This document shows, in pieces, positions 21,130 through 34,224 of a stretch of 64,000 nucleotides of DNA. The translations under genes were made by a program, and so were the position numbers. Location: positions 52,751,257 through 52,815,256 of the forward strand of contig CP141128.1 in the NCBI GenBank assembly GCA_035236585.1, written 5' to 3'. The notes beneath the pieces are model-generated. The model saw only the letters and a program-made list of their open reading frames with translations. It was not told the DNA's origin and searched no databases. The stretch comes from Warburgia ugandensis. Taxonomy: Eukaryota > Streptophyta > Magnoliopsida > Canellales > Canellaceae. How positions within the stretch are numbered: position 1 is the stretch's first letter; every line of letters starts with the position of its first letter.

Positions 21130-24100
21130 TGACACCCTAGGTTTTACCAACAATAAAATGATAATTTATAAAAACATTCAAGATCCCTATTTTGAAACTT
21201 TGATTTTTAAATTGACCAAAAAAAAAAAAAAACTTGACTAAAAGCACTTCTTTCAAAATTTCAGGAATCATACAACCACAAAACCATGAATTTAATAGTG
21301 AAATGAAATCTCATTTCTACCCAAAATCCAACAGAGTCTCCTTTGTATTTTGGACCATTGCATATAACACGTGTAATACAAAATCACCTGATAAACACAT
21401 TACAAGACATGACACATGGGAGACTTAGTCTCCACGCCCATCCATCCGAATCAAATAGTACTTTCAATAAAAATGTACACTCCAACAGTGGATAACAAAA
21501 TCAAATCATAACAAAATAGCCAAGGTCCCTCCATACAACCATCACATCCAACAGGAATTCATATCCTCACATCCAGGTCACATTGCAATTATAAGAATAT
21601 ACAGTCCGTAAACAATATGAAAAGTGAGGTCCTAAACAAACCTTGTTATCTTTGAAATGTCATCAACACTCCACTAGAAATTGTCATCACTTTTTCCTGC
21701 TCCATCAACGTGTCAACCTATTGCAACTCTCAGTATCTGAGGCATTGCAAACAAAGCAATGCCTCTCAACCTATGCTTGTGTACGTAATTATGAGAAATA
21801 AAATATGCAATAAACACTTTGCAAAGAGTACCAATATCATGTCGAGTATCCATAGAGTAAATCATTTATGGGAAAAATAAAATCATCACGCATTTAGAAT
21901 GTATAGCTCATGAATTTCATAAATCTGAATGAAACAAGCAGGATCAAAACATGCTTTTCGTCTGAGGCAACACAATATCAAAGCAAAACATCATGGCATG
22001 CTAAGCATGATCAACACATGAATTAGCATCTGTCAAAACAAATAAAAATCCATGTCCACAAAATAATATGAAGCATGTCATGATAAATAGGCCACTGCAT
22101 ACAATAAGCCATAGGAGTGTTCCATGACACTCAAACATCAGTAATGAGTACTCATACCAACCCTGGGCCCCTCCCGTGCAACCCGCATCAGCCCCCGGAT
22201 TCACTCATGGCTTAGGCCCAGCTTACCCCAGTTCACCCCACATATAAATACCATAGGAGTATATAGAATAACAGTATGGGCCACTATGCTGCAGTGGCAG
22301 CCACACCAGGATCTAAACCACTGCCTCTCCCTATTGACACCTAAACAGGAGACTTTCTCCATCCCCATGGGGAGGAACGAACCTGTAGGGGGGACTACTG
22401 ATGATACCACCACCTACATACCTGGCCCTGTACCACTCAAGGGTGGTGTCTAATCATCATCATCACAAAGTCAAATGGTGGGTGGCCAATCCTACAACCC
22501 TCCTAGCATAGTACCCACCGGGTAGGAGCACCTATCATTAAGCAGCAAAACATGCTATAAATCAAGAAAAACTCCTAAGTGAAATATACCTCAATAGGCT
22601 GAATCAAAATACATGATAAAGTCTAAACCATCACATGTGAAAACATGGATAATTGTTTAATCAAATCACATACTATCAAAAGTGAAGTAATAAACATGTT
22701 TTAATAAACAACATACGGCGTAAAACACATGCTTAAAGAATTTCAAGTGAAAAGTCATGATCATGAAATCAAGGAAAAATCCCAAATGTAATTACCTACC
22801 TCAGATGAAGAACCACTCGTCTGCACCTCTTAAGTCTCGATAAGTCTCTAGTCATACTCAAAATCCACTTTATTTAACCTCGATTCTTAATCACACAACA
22901 TTATATTTTCGCATTTCATTACATTGCATTCAAGGCATTCCAAGAATTCTCAACCATGGAATCTCAGGACGGAACCAGCCTTAATTGGCCAATAATTCAA
23001 ATCATACTTAATCATGCCCATTCATAATCATTTAATCATTCTTTTTAATTATATCATTTCATATTTTAGAGCTACTAAGCTCAGATCACACCAATCTTAG
23101 GAAATTTATTATTTAAATCAACTAACCAGGCATTACTGTATAGATAGAATGCTCAATCATATCTAATTGAAATTAAATTACTTCATCAAATGATTAAGAT
23201 AGTAATCTTACCTTGAACAAGTCAATCTAAATAAAATTAAGCTATCTGCTAGGTCGAATCGTCCACGGATCGCTTCAATTGTACCCAATCTCATCAAACA
23301 TCCACATTGATCTTATCAAAGATCCTCACATGATCACCCCAAATCATATAAAAACTTAATAATTCTAATTAATTAATCTAAATAAGAATTTTGAACAGTT
23401 CGGATCATCAAATTGATCCAATTTTATATTTGGATCTTTGCTTGATCTCAGCCATTGATCAGGATCAGCTAAATCATCTCCATAATTGCTTCAGATCCAC
23501 AATTCTTATATAGATCGTTGATCAACACTTCATGTGGATCACTACAAAATGCATGGATTAGAGAAATGAAGTCAGATAATCACAGATTAAATGATCTGAC
23601 CTCCAATCAAAGGTTTGGTCAAATCAACGGTTAGTTTTTCCCTGATTGAAGAATGGGAAGATGGGTATCATTGCCCGCATTTCCAGGCTAGCAAGGGTAC
23701 TCTCAAATCTCTGATATTCCTCCTAAATTGATCTAAATCACACATCAAAGTTCAAGGGATAAAGGGGTCATTGGGTCAACTTAGAACCTTCCAAAATGAG
23801 TCAAGGTGAGTTAACTTGGCGAGTCAACTCAACCCTCACTCACCAGAATCAATGGAGGTAGGGGAAAACTAACACGGCCAACTGGCTTAGGCAATCATGT
23901 TCGCCAACTACACTGGTGAGGATAACAATCCATGGGGAGAGGGTGAGGGTTGGCAATGGCCGCTACTCGGTAGCTACCTGAAACCAACCTAAAGGAGAAT
24001 AGAAGGGGATTTTCTTCAAGGGCATGGCTGGCCTGTGGGTGGTCGGTCCATAGCTACCAAGGTTCTGATTGAGGAGAAGAAAGAGAGGGAAAGGGAAATG

Positions 24101-25078
24101 GAATGCTAAGAAGGTGGATCAGGTCTTTGCCCATCACCGGCAAATAGAGATAGGGGAGGTTTTACTGGTTTGGCGTGTGGCCAACCTGTGTGCACGGGCG
24201 TCACAAGCTAGCTGCACTATAGGAAAATTCGACTGAGGAATGAGAGGAGAGAGGGGTTTCTACACGATGCCAGAAGAGGGTAGAGGTGGTCATTCCCTGG
24301 CAAGAACTCGATTTGGGTTTCAGTTAGCCCAAAAAAAGGGGTTCTGACGAGAAAAAAAAATCTGACCTTCTGAACTGTCAAGCTATGCTACAGAAGGGGA
24401 GTAGTCAGGGGAGAATAAGAGGAAAATGGGAAGCTTTGGCTGAGGAGAATGATCTATTCCCCGTGCATTGCCAGTAGGGGAAAATCGATCTGGGTCTTCG
24501 TCATTGCCAAAGAGATGCTCTCATGAGGAGGAAAAAGAGAATCCCGATTTGGGTTCTCTATTAATGCCGGAAAAAGAGAAGAATTTCAAGGAGAAGGGAG
24601 CTGCACACACCGGAGGGAGGGGGGAGAACAAAGGGGCTCCCAGTGGTGGGGCTGAATGGAGGGGCTGGACACTAGGCTTTTCCTTTTTGCTTCATTTCTC
24701 TCGCAGCATAATGCGGGATAGAGTAGCGACATGTGATAGTATAGCCTCTGTGTGTCAAGCTCTACTCCACGTGTGTCGTGTTGTCCTATAGTGTTAGCAA
24801 CCAATAAAGGTCGTGGTGCTGTTATCAATTTGGACCCCCCTAAATTTGTAAAACTTATGGATTTTTCCACCCCGATCTCCGTTTCACGCAAAATTAGTGT
24901 CTTCCCAATCGTATCAAAGCTTATGTTCCAAATTTGATAATCCCAAGTCTAAATTCCAAACCCATAAAGAGGTTATTTTCATGAACTTCATTTCCATGGA
25001 ATAAAATTCAAATTTCTTATCCCCATTAAAATTATAACTTAGTACATGGAAAATGACCTAAAATTTAGGGTTGTTACA
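21130..25078 (-). repeat. Element A, 5' LTR (3.95 kb, complete)
   Basis: Plus-strand ends are TGACACCCTAGG and GGGTTGTTACA, with the primer site adjoining on the left. The last 1.33 kb matches the window start (1-1278). The segment near 22440-22520 contains the CTAGCATAGTACCC motif found in related form in the Element 1, 2, 3 and C LTRs. A run of 14 A residues lies at about 21220-21233. Frames at 22001-22413 and 24468-24937 have no domain. No convincing TATA box was found by eye. Confidence 0.9.
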
Positions 25079-28000
25079 AATATAGAATTACTTATAACCC
25101 TTAGAAAGATGATAGTCTCTAATACTCACTAGGTATATATGTCTCAACTATTTTTCCTTCGGGAAGCTAATCATAATTATCTATTTGTCTAGAGAATGTA
25201 CTATTGTGCAATTATTTTTTGAGATTTTACTTTCATAAAAGATTATAGGACATGTATAAAATGCAAAACTAACCATATGCATTTCTATTGAGATGCTAAA
25301 GTAGGAGAAATGCTAACTTTCAAGAAATCCCATTCTCATCACAATAACAAAACTTGCACCATAAAGCTTTTGAAAACAAGATTTATTTTTTTTAAGTAGA
25401 TGAAAACTCAGAAATCTCATGCATATCTACTCCTCCAGCCTTGAACTAAACATTGTCCACATTGTTTTGAAATGTAGGAGTTCTATATGATAAATGATGT
25501 ATGTAGAATAATGAGACCTTCTAAAAATCCCAGGGTTGCCACCCATTAAGCACTAAGTATAATGTCTTCTGTTAGACTAGACTAACTAATCTACTATAAA
25601 CCTAACTGACTAACCTAATCCTCGCGCTCGTCATGGAGGAATTTCTCACTCCGTGTAAGAAATTCATGGTTGTCAATATACTTTCCCATTTGTATAGTAT
25701 GAAACAGTATGAAAGTGGTTAACTATTCACTGCTTGGTAGGCCATTCTACTCAACTTTATATACAACAAAAAAAATAATTGGATTTAACATATGAGTACT
25801 CTTTTTCTTTTAACTAAGGGCAACCCTAGCTATATCATGCAACTTAACTATATGCAACTCCTAACTCTAAATGATACACAATCAATCCTAACAGTTCATT
25901 AGCAAGCTATTTTGATAATGTTTATTAATGTGTAGGGTGGTAACTTTTAGACCTAGATTTAGACAACTCCTCCTTTAATATAGGCTTGACTAGTACTTAC
26001 TAGTTAGGTTCTACTCTAAAGTGGTTAATATAATTCTCATAGAAGGAGGCATTTAAATCTCAACAACCATCAACAAAAGGCATGAGTAAATCACTTTGAT
26101 TTAGGATACCAACTATAACCAAGATTTCATTAACCACTAGAGTGATAATAGATCTCCTCCTTCGAAAAGGGTCCTATGAGCTTTTGTTACATAATTTTAA
26201 ATTAAGCTTTAAGGGCTAGTTTTACAAGCATACAAGGAATTGATTTGATTACCTAGGTGGGGCAGTGATCTTATGAGGGTTCCTGTTGTAGTGATTTTAA
26301 GTTAAACTTGTAAGTGCACCAATAGGTTGTAGTATTCTTATGTAAGGAGGTTGATGCCATGAGCAATCGAAGAAATGTGATGTTGGTGGTCCCTACGTTA
26401 AACTATCTAACCTAGCCAAAATTCAAGAGATTTTTAACTAAAACTAAGAATGGAATTTAGCAAATGGACATGAAAATAATGCAAAAGCTAAAAATATTCT
26501 AAAATTAAAAGCTTCCTTAAAAAAATAATTTCTAAAAATTAAACTTTCCTAAGTGGAATTTTCTAAATTTATTTACTTTTCTAAATAAAGGACTTTTCTA
26601 AACTGAACTTTCCAAAAATGCAATTCTTAAAACTTTCCTAAATCAACTTCCCTAAGCATGAAATTTAGCAAACAACTTAAGGAAAAGGAAACATGCATTA
26701 ATCAACTATTTTCCCAATCATGCATATTCTAAAGAATGCAAAGGAAATTAAGAGAATTAACTTTAATAATTGACATAAAATTAAGAACATGCTAACAACT
26801 AAACAAGATTAACTTAACTAACTATTTTTCCCAACATGAATGAATGGAACAATTTGGATCTTAATTAATCAACAACTCATTCAAAACCATGCATTCCAAC
26901 CATGGGTTTCACACATGATTTCGACATGACTTGGAGAAGAAACATGATGCTTGCTATAATGAACAATTGAAACCAATAATTAATAGTTAGCAGCACATTG
27001 ACAAGATTATTCAACTTCAACCTTAAGGTCTTCAAAACCATGCATTCCACTTTTGGATTGGATGCATGGTTTGAATTCCTTTTTGGTTGACTTGTTTGGG
27101 AACAAAGTATGAACTAAATTTTTATACCATTCAACATGCATCAAATAAATAAGATGAATCATGTACATTCATCAACTAAAAAGTATTCCATTAATCATAA
27201 AAAAAATTTGAATACAAATGGTTACATGAATGGTGCATTCTACTTTTGTTGACTATGCACCATGCTTTCTCCCAAACTAAATCCAAAATCAAGTCCTAAT
27301 GATGATTTCTCCTCCAACAAGTTTGAAAGTCAAGGGAAATTCTAATGGAATAACAAAGCATCACTTAAAAGGAAACTAAGGAAACAATGCTAGAATTCAA
27401 AGAAATTAAAAGAGAACTAAAAAGCAATGGAAAGCAAAGGGAAAGATTAGATTCAAGAGTGGTAGCTTTTAGATCTAGATCTAGATAGCTCCTCCTTTAA
27501 TCTAAGCTCTACTATTACTTATCTATTAGGTTCTATTCTGAAGTGGTTAATACAATTCTCATGGATGAAGGCATTTAGACCCAACAACCATCAACAAAAG
27601 GCATGAGTAAATCACTTGAATTTTGGATACCCACTATAACCACAATCTCATAGATTGATAATACATCTCCTCCTTCTAAAAGGGCCCTATGAGCTAGAAA
27701 TCCTAAGTCTCTTGCAACTTGATTTTAAATCAAATTTTAAGGCTGCTATTATGAACATACAAGGAATTGATTTGACTACCTAGGTGGGCCAAGGATCTAC
27801 TAATGAAATTGAGTCCTTATCATCTTATGAGGGTTCCTATGGGGCCCTTACTATCAATGTGAACGTCCAACATTAAAAAATTAAATATGTGATGCAATAC
27901 ATGGAAAGGGAAAATAATGCCTACCTATATGCTATTCAACAAAGGGTCCACACCTTAACAAACATGACACTATAACTAAACAGCTTATTCCTTAATTATA

Positions 28001-28490
28001 GCCAAGTCTAGGCTAGCCTTTGTTAAATAGGTGTAATTTAATGCAACAAGCCTAAATAAGATGCAACATGTATAATGAGTGACCCTAAACTATATGAATT
28101 ATACTACCAACCAATGTGCAAATTACACGAAGTGTGACTATAGTAGAAATAAAGAAGAGTTAGGGAAGCTTATAGTGGGCTTCTAATGAAGATCAAGTGT
28201 GGGCTGCCATACCTCACACTTTCCCTGTATTATTATAACCCATTTAAAATTGAATAATAAATTGCAAATTACAAAGGTGCCCCACTATGAGTTGTCTAAA
28301 AAATTAGAAATCCTAATCTTGGATTGTCCCTACTTCTTTTCCAAATTCACCTAGTAGAAAAACAAATAAGATGGGTCAATTTTTGAGGATTTCGCACAAT
28401 ATGCAAATATGAACAAAAGTCATAATCAAATGCAACCTAAAACTGTGACTAGAAATAAAAATCTAAACAAATGTCCAACCACAAATCCAT
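25079..28490 (-). mobile_element. B1 internal region (OTA-type, non-coding, rearranged)
   Basis: Element A ends at 25078, and 25079-25083 (AATAT) should be its target duplication. From there 25084-25620 is homologous to 58855-59350 in B2. On the minus strand it carries the OTA-type landmarks ACAATGTTTAGTT (near 25450) and a GGCAACC block (near 25540). Next comes a leader module (25928-26283, beginning GTGGTAACTTTTAGACC on plus), an LTR-like fragment (about 26284-27450, resembling 39290-39440 at its left end) and a second leader module (27451-28490). No gag or pol is recognisable. The alternation leader, LTR piece, leader, LTR suggests recombination between copies. Confidence 0.62.
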
Positions 28491-28512
28491 TGTGATTCTC
28501 GGCAATGGCACT
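28491..28512 (-). other. Primer binding site of B1 (OTA-type)
   Basis: The minus strand reads AGTGCCATTGCCGAGAATCAC. It resembles the known OTA-lineage primer site TGGCGCCGTTGCCGGGGA with several changes. It lies eight bases from the LTR end inferred at 28521 and fixes B1 as minus-oriented. Confidence 0.6.
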
Positions 28513-28520
28513 AATAATTT

Positions 28521-30953
28521 TGTTTACCCTTAAAATTACGTGCAATCATAAAAATCAATATAGTAATTTGCACACAAGAGAGCTCGATCACACAAGGAAT
28601 CTCATGGTTTTGTATATTAGTTTGGTTTTATTTAAATTACTTATCCTAGCCAAAGAGAGATTGTATTTGATTAAACTAGGAAAGTAAATAAAATTGGAAT
28701 GGAAACATGCATGCGAATCATCATCATTGTTGTTGTGACCTTATCCTAATTAGGGTGAACCACATGAATCTTGTTCCTCCATTCCCCTCTATTAAGTGCT
28801 ATGGATTCATTTAGTTCCATAGTTTTTAAATGTTTTCTCACCACTTCCATCCACATTCTTTTAGGCCTTCCCCTTGCCCTTTTAGAACCTTCTACTTACA
28901 TTACCTCATGCCTTTAACCAATGCCTTTTTCAGCCTTGGTTAGACATGTCCAATCCATCTAAGTCTAATCTCTCTCATCATGTTACCTATTGATGCTGCC
29001 CCTAAGTTTCCTCTAATGTTTTCATTCCTAATTATATCCTTTCATGACTTGCCATTCATCCATCTCCACATCTTCATTTCCACTATGGTCAACCTATGAA
29101 CACAATGTTCCTTAACCACCCAGCACTCTGATCCATAGATCATAGCCAACCTTATTGCCATCGTATAGAATTTTCCTTTTAGATTGAGTGGCACCCTCCG
29201 ATCACATAAAACTCTAGATGCGCATCTCCATTTGTTCCAACTCACTTGGATTCTCTGGGTAACCTCCCTCTAAATCTCCCCACCCTCATGAATCATCGAT
29301 CCTAAGTACCTAAAGTGGTCTTTTATAGGGACTACTTGGTTATCAATCTTTATTGGTGCTCCACAACATACATGGAAATGGAAACTATTATTAAGGAAAC
29401 ATATTAAAAATTAACACTTTCTAGAAACAAAACATAGAAACTTAGTAATCTAAGATGCAATATACTAAAGCAAGGAAATCTAAACTAACTTAAATAAGGA
29501 ATCACAAACTAATTAAGAAATTTCAAGTTCAAGCACCATGCACATGGAAGCTAAATTCATTTATTGATGGTAACACCCCACAAAAAGAATTCACATGCAT
29601 AAATAAACCTTTAATTCCTAAACTATCCAATAACCAATAGATGTATGTGTGTGAAACGAAAGAGGAAGTGAATGAAATAGAAAAGAACAAAAGCAAATGG
29701 AAAGGCAAGGAATGTCTAGGAACAAGAACACGGTCAGCTATAAGAGATTTATGGCCCTTAAATACGAGGATCTAAGGCTCTACATTGAAATCAAATAAGA
29801 AAGGAGAATAATAGAATTAAAGTAAAGAAAGAAAAGCATGTGCAAAGGAATCAAAGCAAATCATGAAAGGAAGATAAAAAAAACAAGGTACTAACATAGA
29901 AAAATGTGAAAACCAAAGGAAGAAAACTTGCTAAGCTTGAAGGATGCATGGAGGACCAGCCCATGGAGGGGACATGGTGCTGCTTCTATGCCTTACTCAT
30001 TGAGCTCCTTTGGCATTTATAGATTTTGGCCACTTCTAATAGTGTCCTAATGCGGAATGGAAGATAAGATGGTAATTGGGAAAATTTTTAGTTAACATAA
30101 GGCATCTAGGAAGGTGAGTAGAAATTGGAAATTAGAAGGAAAAGAGGATAATATAAGAATAGGATGAAGAAAAGGTAGTTGGATAAAGCAAGGAGACTTA
30201 AGAAGTGGAAACTAGAAAGACAGAAAAAAGAAAGATTAAAAGAGTTAGGTATCTATTCTTATTGGTCCACATGTGCATGCCTATCTATCCATGTTGATAG
30301 AGTTCCACTACCTTCTAATTATCCTCTTGAAGTTCATAATTATTGCATAGGATAATTGTGTGAAATCTTCCTCCAATAGTGTGAATCCATGTGGCATGGA
30401 TAATATGGCCTTTTGGCTCACTTTGATAACTCATTGGTTGATGACTTGAGTAACTAAGTCCCTTAGCTTTAAGGGTTGAATGGCTTGGCTTACATAGGCT
30501 TCCTTATTGGACTAGGAAACTTCATGCACAGTTCCAATTCTTATGCAAATGTAGTGGAATTCCATGGCCATTTTAATCACCATTGGATCTTCCTATTGCC
30601 TTCTTGCTTACATTGAGTTAATCTTGAACCTTGATCTAGCTTTGATATTTAGGTCTTTTGCCTTCTTTTGATCTTGATCTTCTATTCTTATCTCACTTGA
30701 TCTTGGTCATTGGATCATCTTCTCAACACCTACAAAAGATGAAAAGCCATAGTTAAATCCTAAAAAATTATGACAATTCACATATTACTATGGATTAGCT
30801 TTTGAACATGCAAAGTATTACACTTTTGAATCATTAGTTCATAAATGCATATGTCATGAATTTTTGGAAAAAACCTAGAATAATGCCTATAGTTTATCAC
30901 AAAAGGATTACTAATTAAGTGGTTTTTATACAAAATTGAACACTTATAATTCA
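28521..30953 (-). repeat. B1 5' LTR, interrupted by a LINE
   Basis: Plus-strand ends are TGTTTACCCT and ATAATTCA, giving a minus-strand start TGAATTATAAG. It is homologous to the B2 LTR (39274-51023 without insertions) and, inverted, to the D LTR. Shared blocks are TAGCCAAAGAGAG near the left end and TTACTAATTAAGTGGTTTT near the right end. At 30954 the sequence changes at once to RNase H coding DNA of B3, so the LTR end is an insertion boundary. A LINE lies at about 28707-29372. Confidence 0.78.
28707..29372 (-). mobile_element. 5'-truncated RTE-type LINE
   Basis: The minus strand encodes the C-terminal part of a LINE reverse transcriptase: APIKIDNQVVPIKDHFRYLG, VTQRIQVSWNKWRCASRVL, PLNLKGKFYTMAIRLAM, YGSECWVVKEH and EMKMWRWMNGKS. 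After frameshifts it continues with MREIRLRWIGHV. This is the well-known tail of plant RTE-like LINEs (ECWAVK, RLRWFGHV). The 3' end carries a short ACAACAACAATGATGATGAT tail at about 28715-28735, typical of RTE elements. A TAG follows GGEI near 29268. Near-identical flanks (TTGGAATGGAAAC at 28694-28706 and TGGAAATGGAAAC at 29373-29385) look like the target duplication. Confidence 0.85.
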
Positions 30954-32120
30954 TCAATAAAATCTAAGTTTATCTAATGCAAAAACAATGACCAGACAAC
31001 TCTTTTTTCATGGTGCAATAATTAAGTTGTACATCGTTAAAGGTCTTACTAGCATAATAGATGACATAGGGTAATTTATCAATTTGCTACCTAAGAACAA
31101 CACCAAAAATGTAAACAAAGGTGTCGCACGTTATATCAAATAGTGCATTACAATCCTATGGTCAAATGATAGGTACAAAGGTTATGCTAGCCTTAAGATG
31201 CTCGAATACTTTCAGATAATCATCATTAATGACAAAGTTTGCCTTCTTTACAAGTAAGTTGCAAAAGGGGTCGAGAGATCTTACTAAAATCTTTGATGAA
31301 TCTATGGTAAAACCCAGCATTCCTTGAAAATGAGAGATTCTCCTTCACTGTCCTAGGAGTTGAAAGATTGAATATGAGATCCAATTTGGCTTTGTCAACC
31401 TCAATACCATTTTTTGATATGAAGTGCCCCACTACTATTTTTCTTTTCACCATAAAATGGCATTTTTTCTAATTAAACACTAGATTTTTTCCTTAGCATG
31501 TACCAAACACTAAATAAGGTGGACTAAGCGCTTATCAAATGATGATCCAAATACTAAAAGATCATCTATAAACATCTCAAGGAAATGCTCTACCATAGAG
31601 AAAATGCTCATTATACAACTTTGAAAACTACATGCGATGATAAGCATAGGTTCCAAATGGAAAAGTGAAGGTGGTCTTCTCATGGTCCTCTAGTTCTATT
31701 GGAATCTAGTTATAACTAGAATACCCATCAAGAAACTAGTAATACTCACGTCTAGCTAACCATTCAAGCATTTGGTCAATAAATGGGAGAGGAAAGTGGT
31801 CTTTCCTTATGACTAAGTTCAATTTTCAGTAGTTGATGCACACACTCCACCCAATGGTCATGCAAGCGGGGACTAACACATTATCATCATTTCTAACTAC
31901 CATTACTTTAGATTTCTTGGGTACAATTGAACTTTGTTGACCTAAGAATTATTAGATAATACCAACAATTGACAACTTTAGTACCTTCACTCTTATAACA
32001 TCCTTCATATTAGGGTTAAGCTATCTTCGTATCTCCCTCATAGGTTTCTAATTTTCCTCATGATGGATGTGATGCATGCAAGTGATCAAACTGATAACTT
32101 TTATGCCCGCCATTGGCCAC
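30954..32120 (-). pseudogene. B3 reverse transcriptase and truncated RNase H (OTA lineage)
   Basis: The minus strand shows VPKKSKVMVVRNDDN, DHFPLPFIDQMLEWLARREY, FLDGYSSYN, KTTFTFPFGTYAYHRM, the catalytic FIDD box (31561-31572), GHFISKNGIEVDKAKLDLI and AGFYHRFIKDFSKISRPL. RNase H follows with KLPYVIYYASKTFNDVQLNY and stops at 30954, where the B1 LTR begins. The FIDD form and the GIEVDKAK motif are typical of the Ogre/Tat/Athila lineage, unlike the FVDD of Elements 2 and 3. Stops and frameshifts are frequent, and only 31453-31226 stays open for 75 residues. Confidence 0.88.
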
Positions 32121-32780
32121 CCTAAAGCTATCTTATGTTCTCTGAGAATATTGAGTAGCTTACCCTCTTATTCTTTCTTTAAATTAGAAGTGATGATAAT
32201 AGGCAGGGTCTCATATGGATCTAAAAATGCATATTTCAAATTTTCTGATGTAGTATCAAGTAATGCATTTACCTCCTCAATGGAATAGTCTATGTGAAAC
32301 TCTATACCAAAATGAGATAGAAAAGCTACAAGTGGATCAAAATTGGAGGATGCTAGGAATGTGTGATAGATAAGACTCTCGATCATATTTACTTACAAAA
32401 TAATCCACATTGTTCAGATGTTGTCCAGCATTAAAGACTAAATTTAATCTTATGTTGCCAAATGATAATTTCATGGTTCCATTACTACAATTGATTATTG
32501 CATTATGGGTAGCCAAGAAAGGCCATCTCAAAATGATAGGGATTTGACTACTAAGATCAGCTACAGGTTCAGTATCTGAAACAAGAACGTCTGTAGGAAA
32601 TAAAAACCTTTCAACCTTCATCAATGCATCCTTAACTAGCCCACAAGGAATTTTAAATGATCTATTGGCCCATTGTAGTGTGGTGGTAGTCATTTTCATC
32701 TTACTTAAACCGAGCTATGCATAAACAGAGTATGGCAATAGGTTAACACTTTACCCTTCTGAGTTTTTGTAGTCTTCTCT
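32121..32780 (-). pseudogene. B3 aspartic protease region and linker to RT
   Basis: The minus strand reads SVNLLPYSVYA, then TTTTLQWANRSFKIPCGLVKDALMKVERFLFPTD and IPIILRWPFLATHNAIINC, which is the OTA-lineage retropepsin pattern (xxNLLPYSV, GRPFLAT). The catalytic D-L-G-A-S is destroyed: the equivalent position reads S-E-G followed by a TAA. The linker NLKYAFLDPYETLPIIITSNL (32290-32168) and ILREHKIALGW lead into RT. Frames at 32337-32699 and 32168-32386 are fragments of this one region. Confidence 0.85.
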
Positions 32781-33285
32781 TTTTCCTCATTTGTTGGGAT
32801 TCCTTAGTCAAGCCCACCCAATTATCTATCTGCATGTCACTCCTAAGGGTTGTAATAGATTTGGCCTATTCATGAAAATTTTGTTCTTTTGATGAATTGT
32901 CAATCCCAAACTGCACCTTAGGGTTTGGAATGAGCCTATTACGAAAATTTTCCTTTTCCCTCTTATTTAATACAGTAGAAAGTAGACCCATTTGAAATTC
33001 CAACTTCATAATAGATTACTAATTAGGATGCAAAGTTTGCTTTATATTGTTCTAGAATTGCAACGAACGTTTTATAAAAATTTGAGGGCTCCTCAATAGA
33101 CTATTTCCCTACTTGTTGTGGAAACTATTGAGGACGTTGATGTTATTGTGAAATGGTTATAAAGAAAAAGGTTGTGAAGGAATTCCAACTGGACCCCTTG
33201 ATGGTTGTTCTTTGACCTAGAAAAATTGGGATGCCTAGCCCATTTAGGATTTTATGTCTCAGAATATAGATTACTGCTAGGATTT

Positions 33286-34224
33286 CTAAATGTATTTAAT
33301 GTATTCAAATGTTTGTGAAAGATATTCAAGAAAAACGGAGCTTGATAGACACGATGTTGTAGGATGTGCTGGACTAGAATATATGGAACAAACCTTAGGT
33401 TGAGGTTTCATAAAAGATCCACTAGCCAACATAAATGCATCTAACTTTTGTGTTACACTATCCATCTTATCAACTTTATGGACCAACATGTCTATCTTAC
33501 TATATAGGTTTGGAGTAGCCTCTATTTCATATAAACCTCCTTTGTTCTGAGGTAGTGAATTCCTTTCCATTCTAGTTGAATAATCCCATCGGTAGGAGTT
33601 TTCAGAGAGTGCCTCAAAGAAACTCTAAGCCTCAATTTCACTCTTAGTTATAAATGTCTCACTACTAGTGGCATCTACCATACATTGGTTTTGTGATGTC
33701 AAATCTTCATAGAAATACTACACTTGTTTCCACTTCTAAAAGCCATTATGGGGTTATTTGAGCAACATATCCTTCCACCTTTCCCAAAATTCATATAAAT
33801 ACTCACTCTCTTTTGTTGAAAGTTTATGATTTCCCTTTTGAGGGTGTTAGTTTTGTGAATTGGAAAAAGTTTGCTTAGGAACTTCCTACATAATTGCTCC
33901 CAAGAAGTGATAGATCCTATATTTAAATAGTTCAGTCATGTCTTCTCTTTATCCTTTAAAGAGAAGGGGAATAGCCATAATAGATTTGAATCATCTATGG
34001 AATTGTGGTACTTGGAATATTGCACAAATGTTAAGGAATTCATTAACATAGTGATAAGGGTCCTAATTGTCTAGATCATAGAATGTACACAAAAGTTGGA
34101 TGACTCCCGATTCTAATTCAAAATGATTTGAGATAGTTATAGGTAACACTATACATGATGGCAAGTTAAATTGTACCAGAGTGTAGCCTCTAGGTGGCTT
34201 AGCATCTACTACTTCATTTTCCAT
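33286..34224 (-). pseudogene. B3 gag (OTA lineage), broken
   Basis: A start at 34224 gives MENEVVDAKPPRG, followed by the OTA gag core: FELESGVIQLLCTF, DPYHYVNEFLNICAIFQVP, SITSWEQL (after a shift), EFWERWKDMLLK, and MVDATSSETF. The C-terminal part (33570-33286) is open for 94 residues, includes KIDMLVHKVDKMDSVTQKLDAF and ends in a decayed knuckle-like CSIYSSPAHPTTSC. At least four stops interrupt the N-terminal half. Gag forms the capsid. About 500 bp between this and the protease region shows only short matches. Confidence 0.8.

Noticed and set aside
29042..29245. Possible small host gene resembling craniofacial-development-like proteins
   Set aside because: That annotation is a common mislabel of RTE LINE reverse transcriptase. 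The adjoining DNA continues the LINE pattern and carries its tail.
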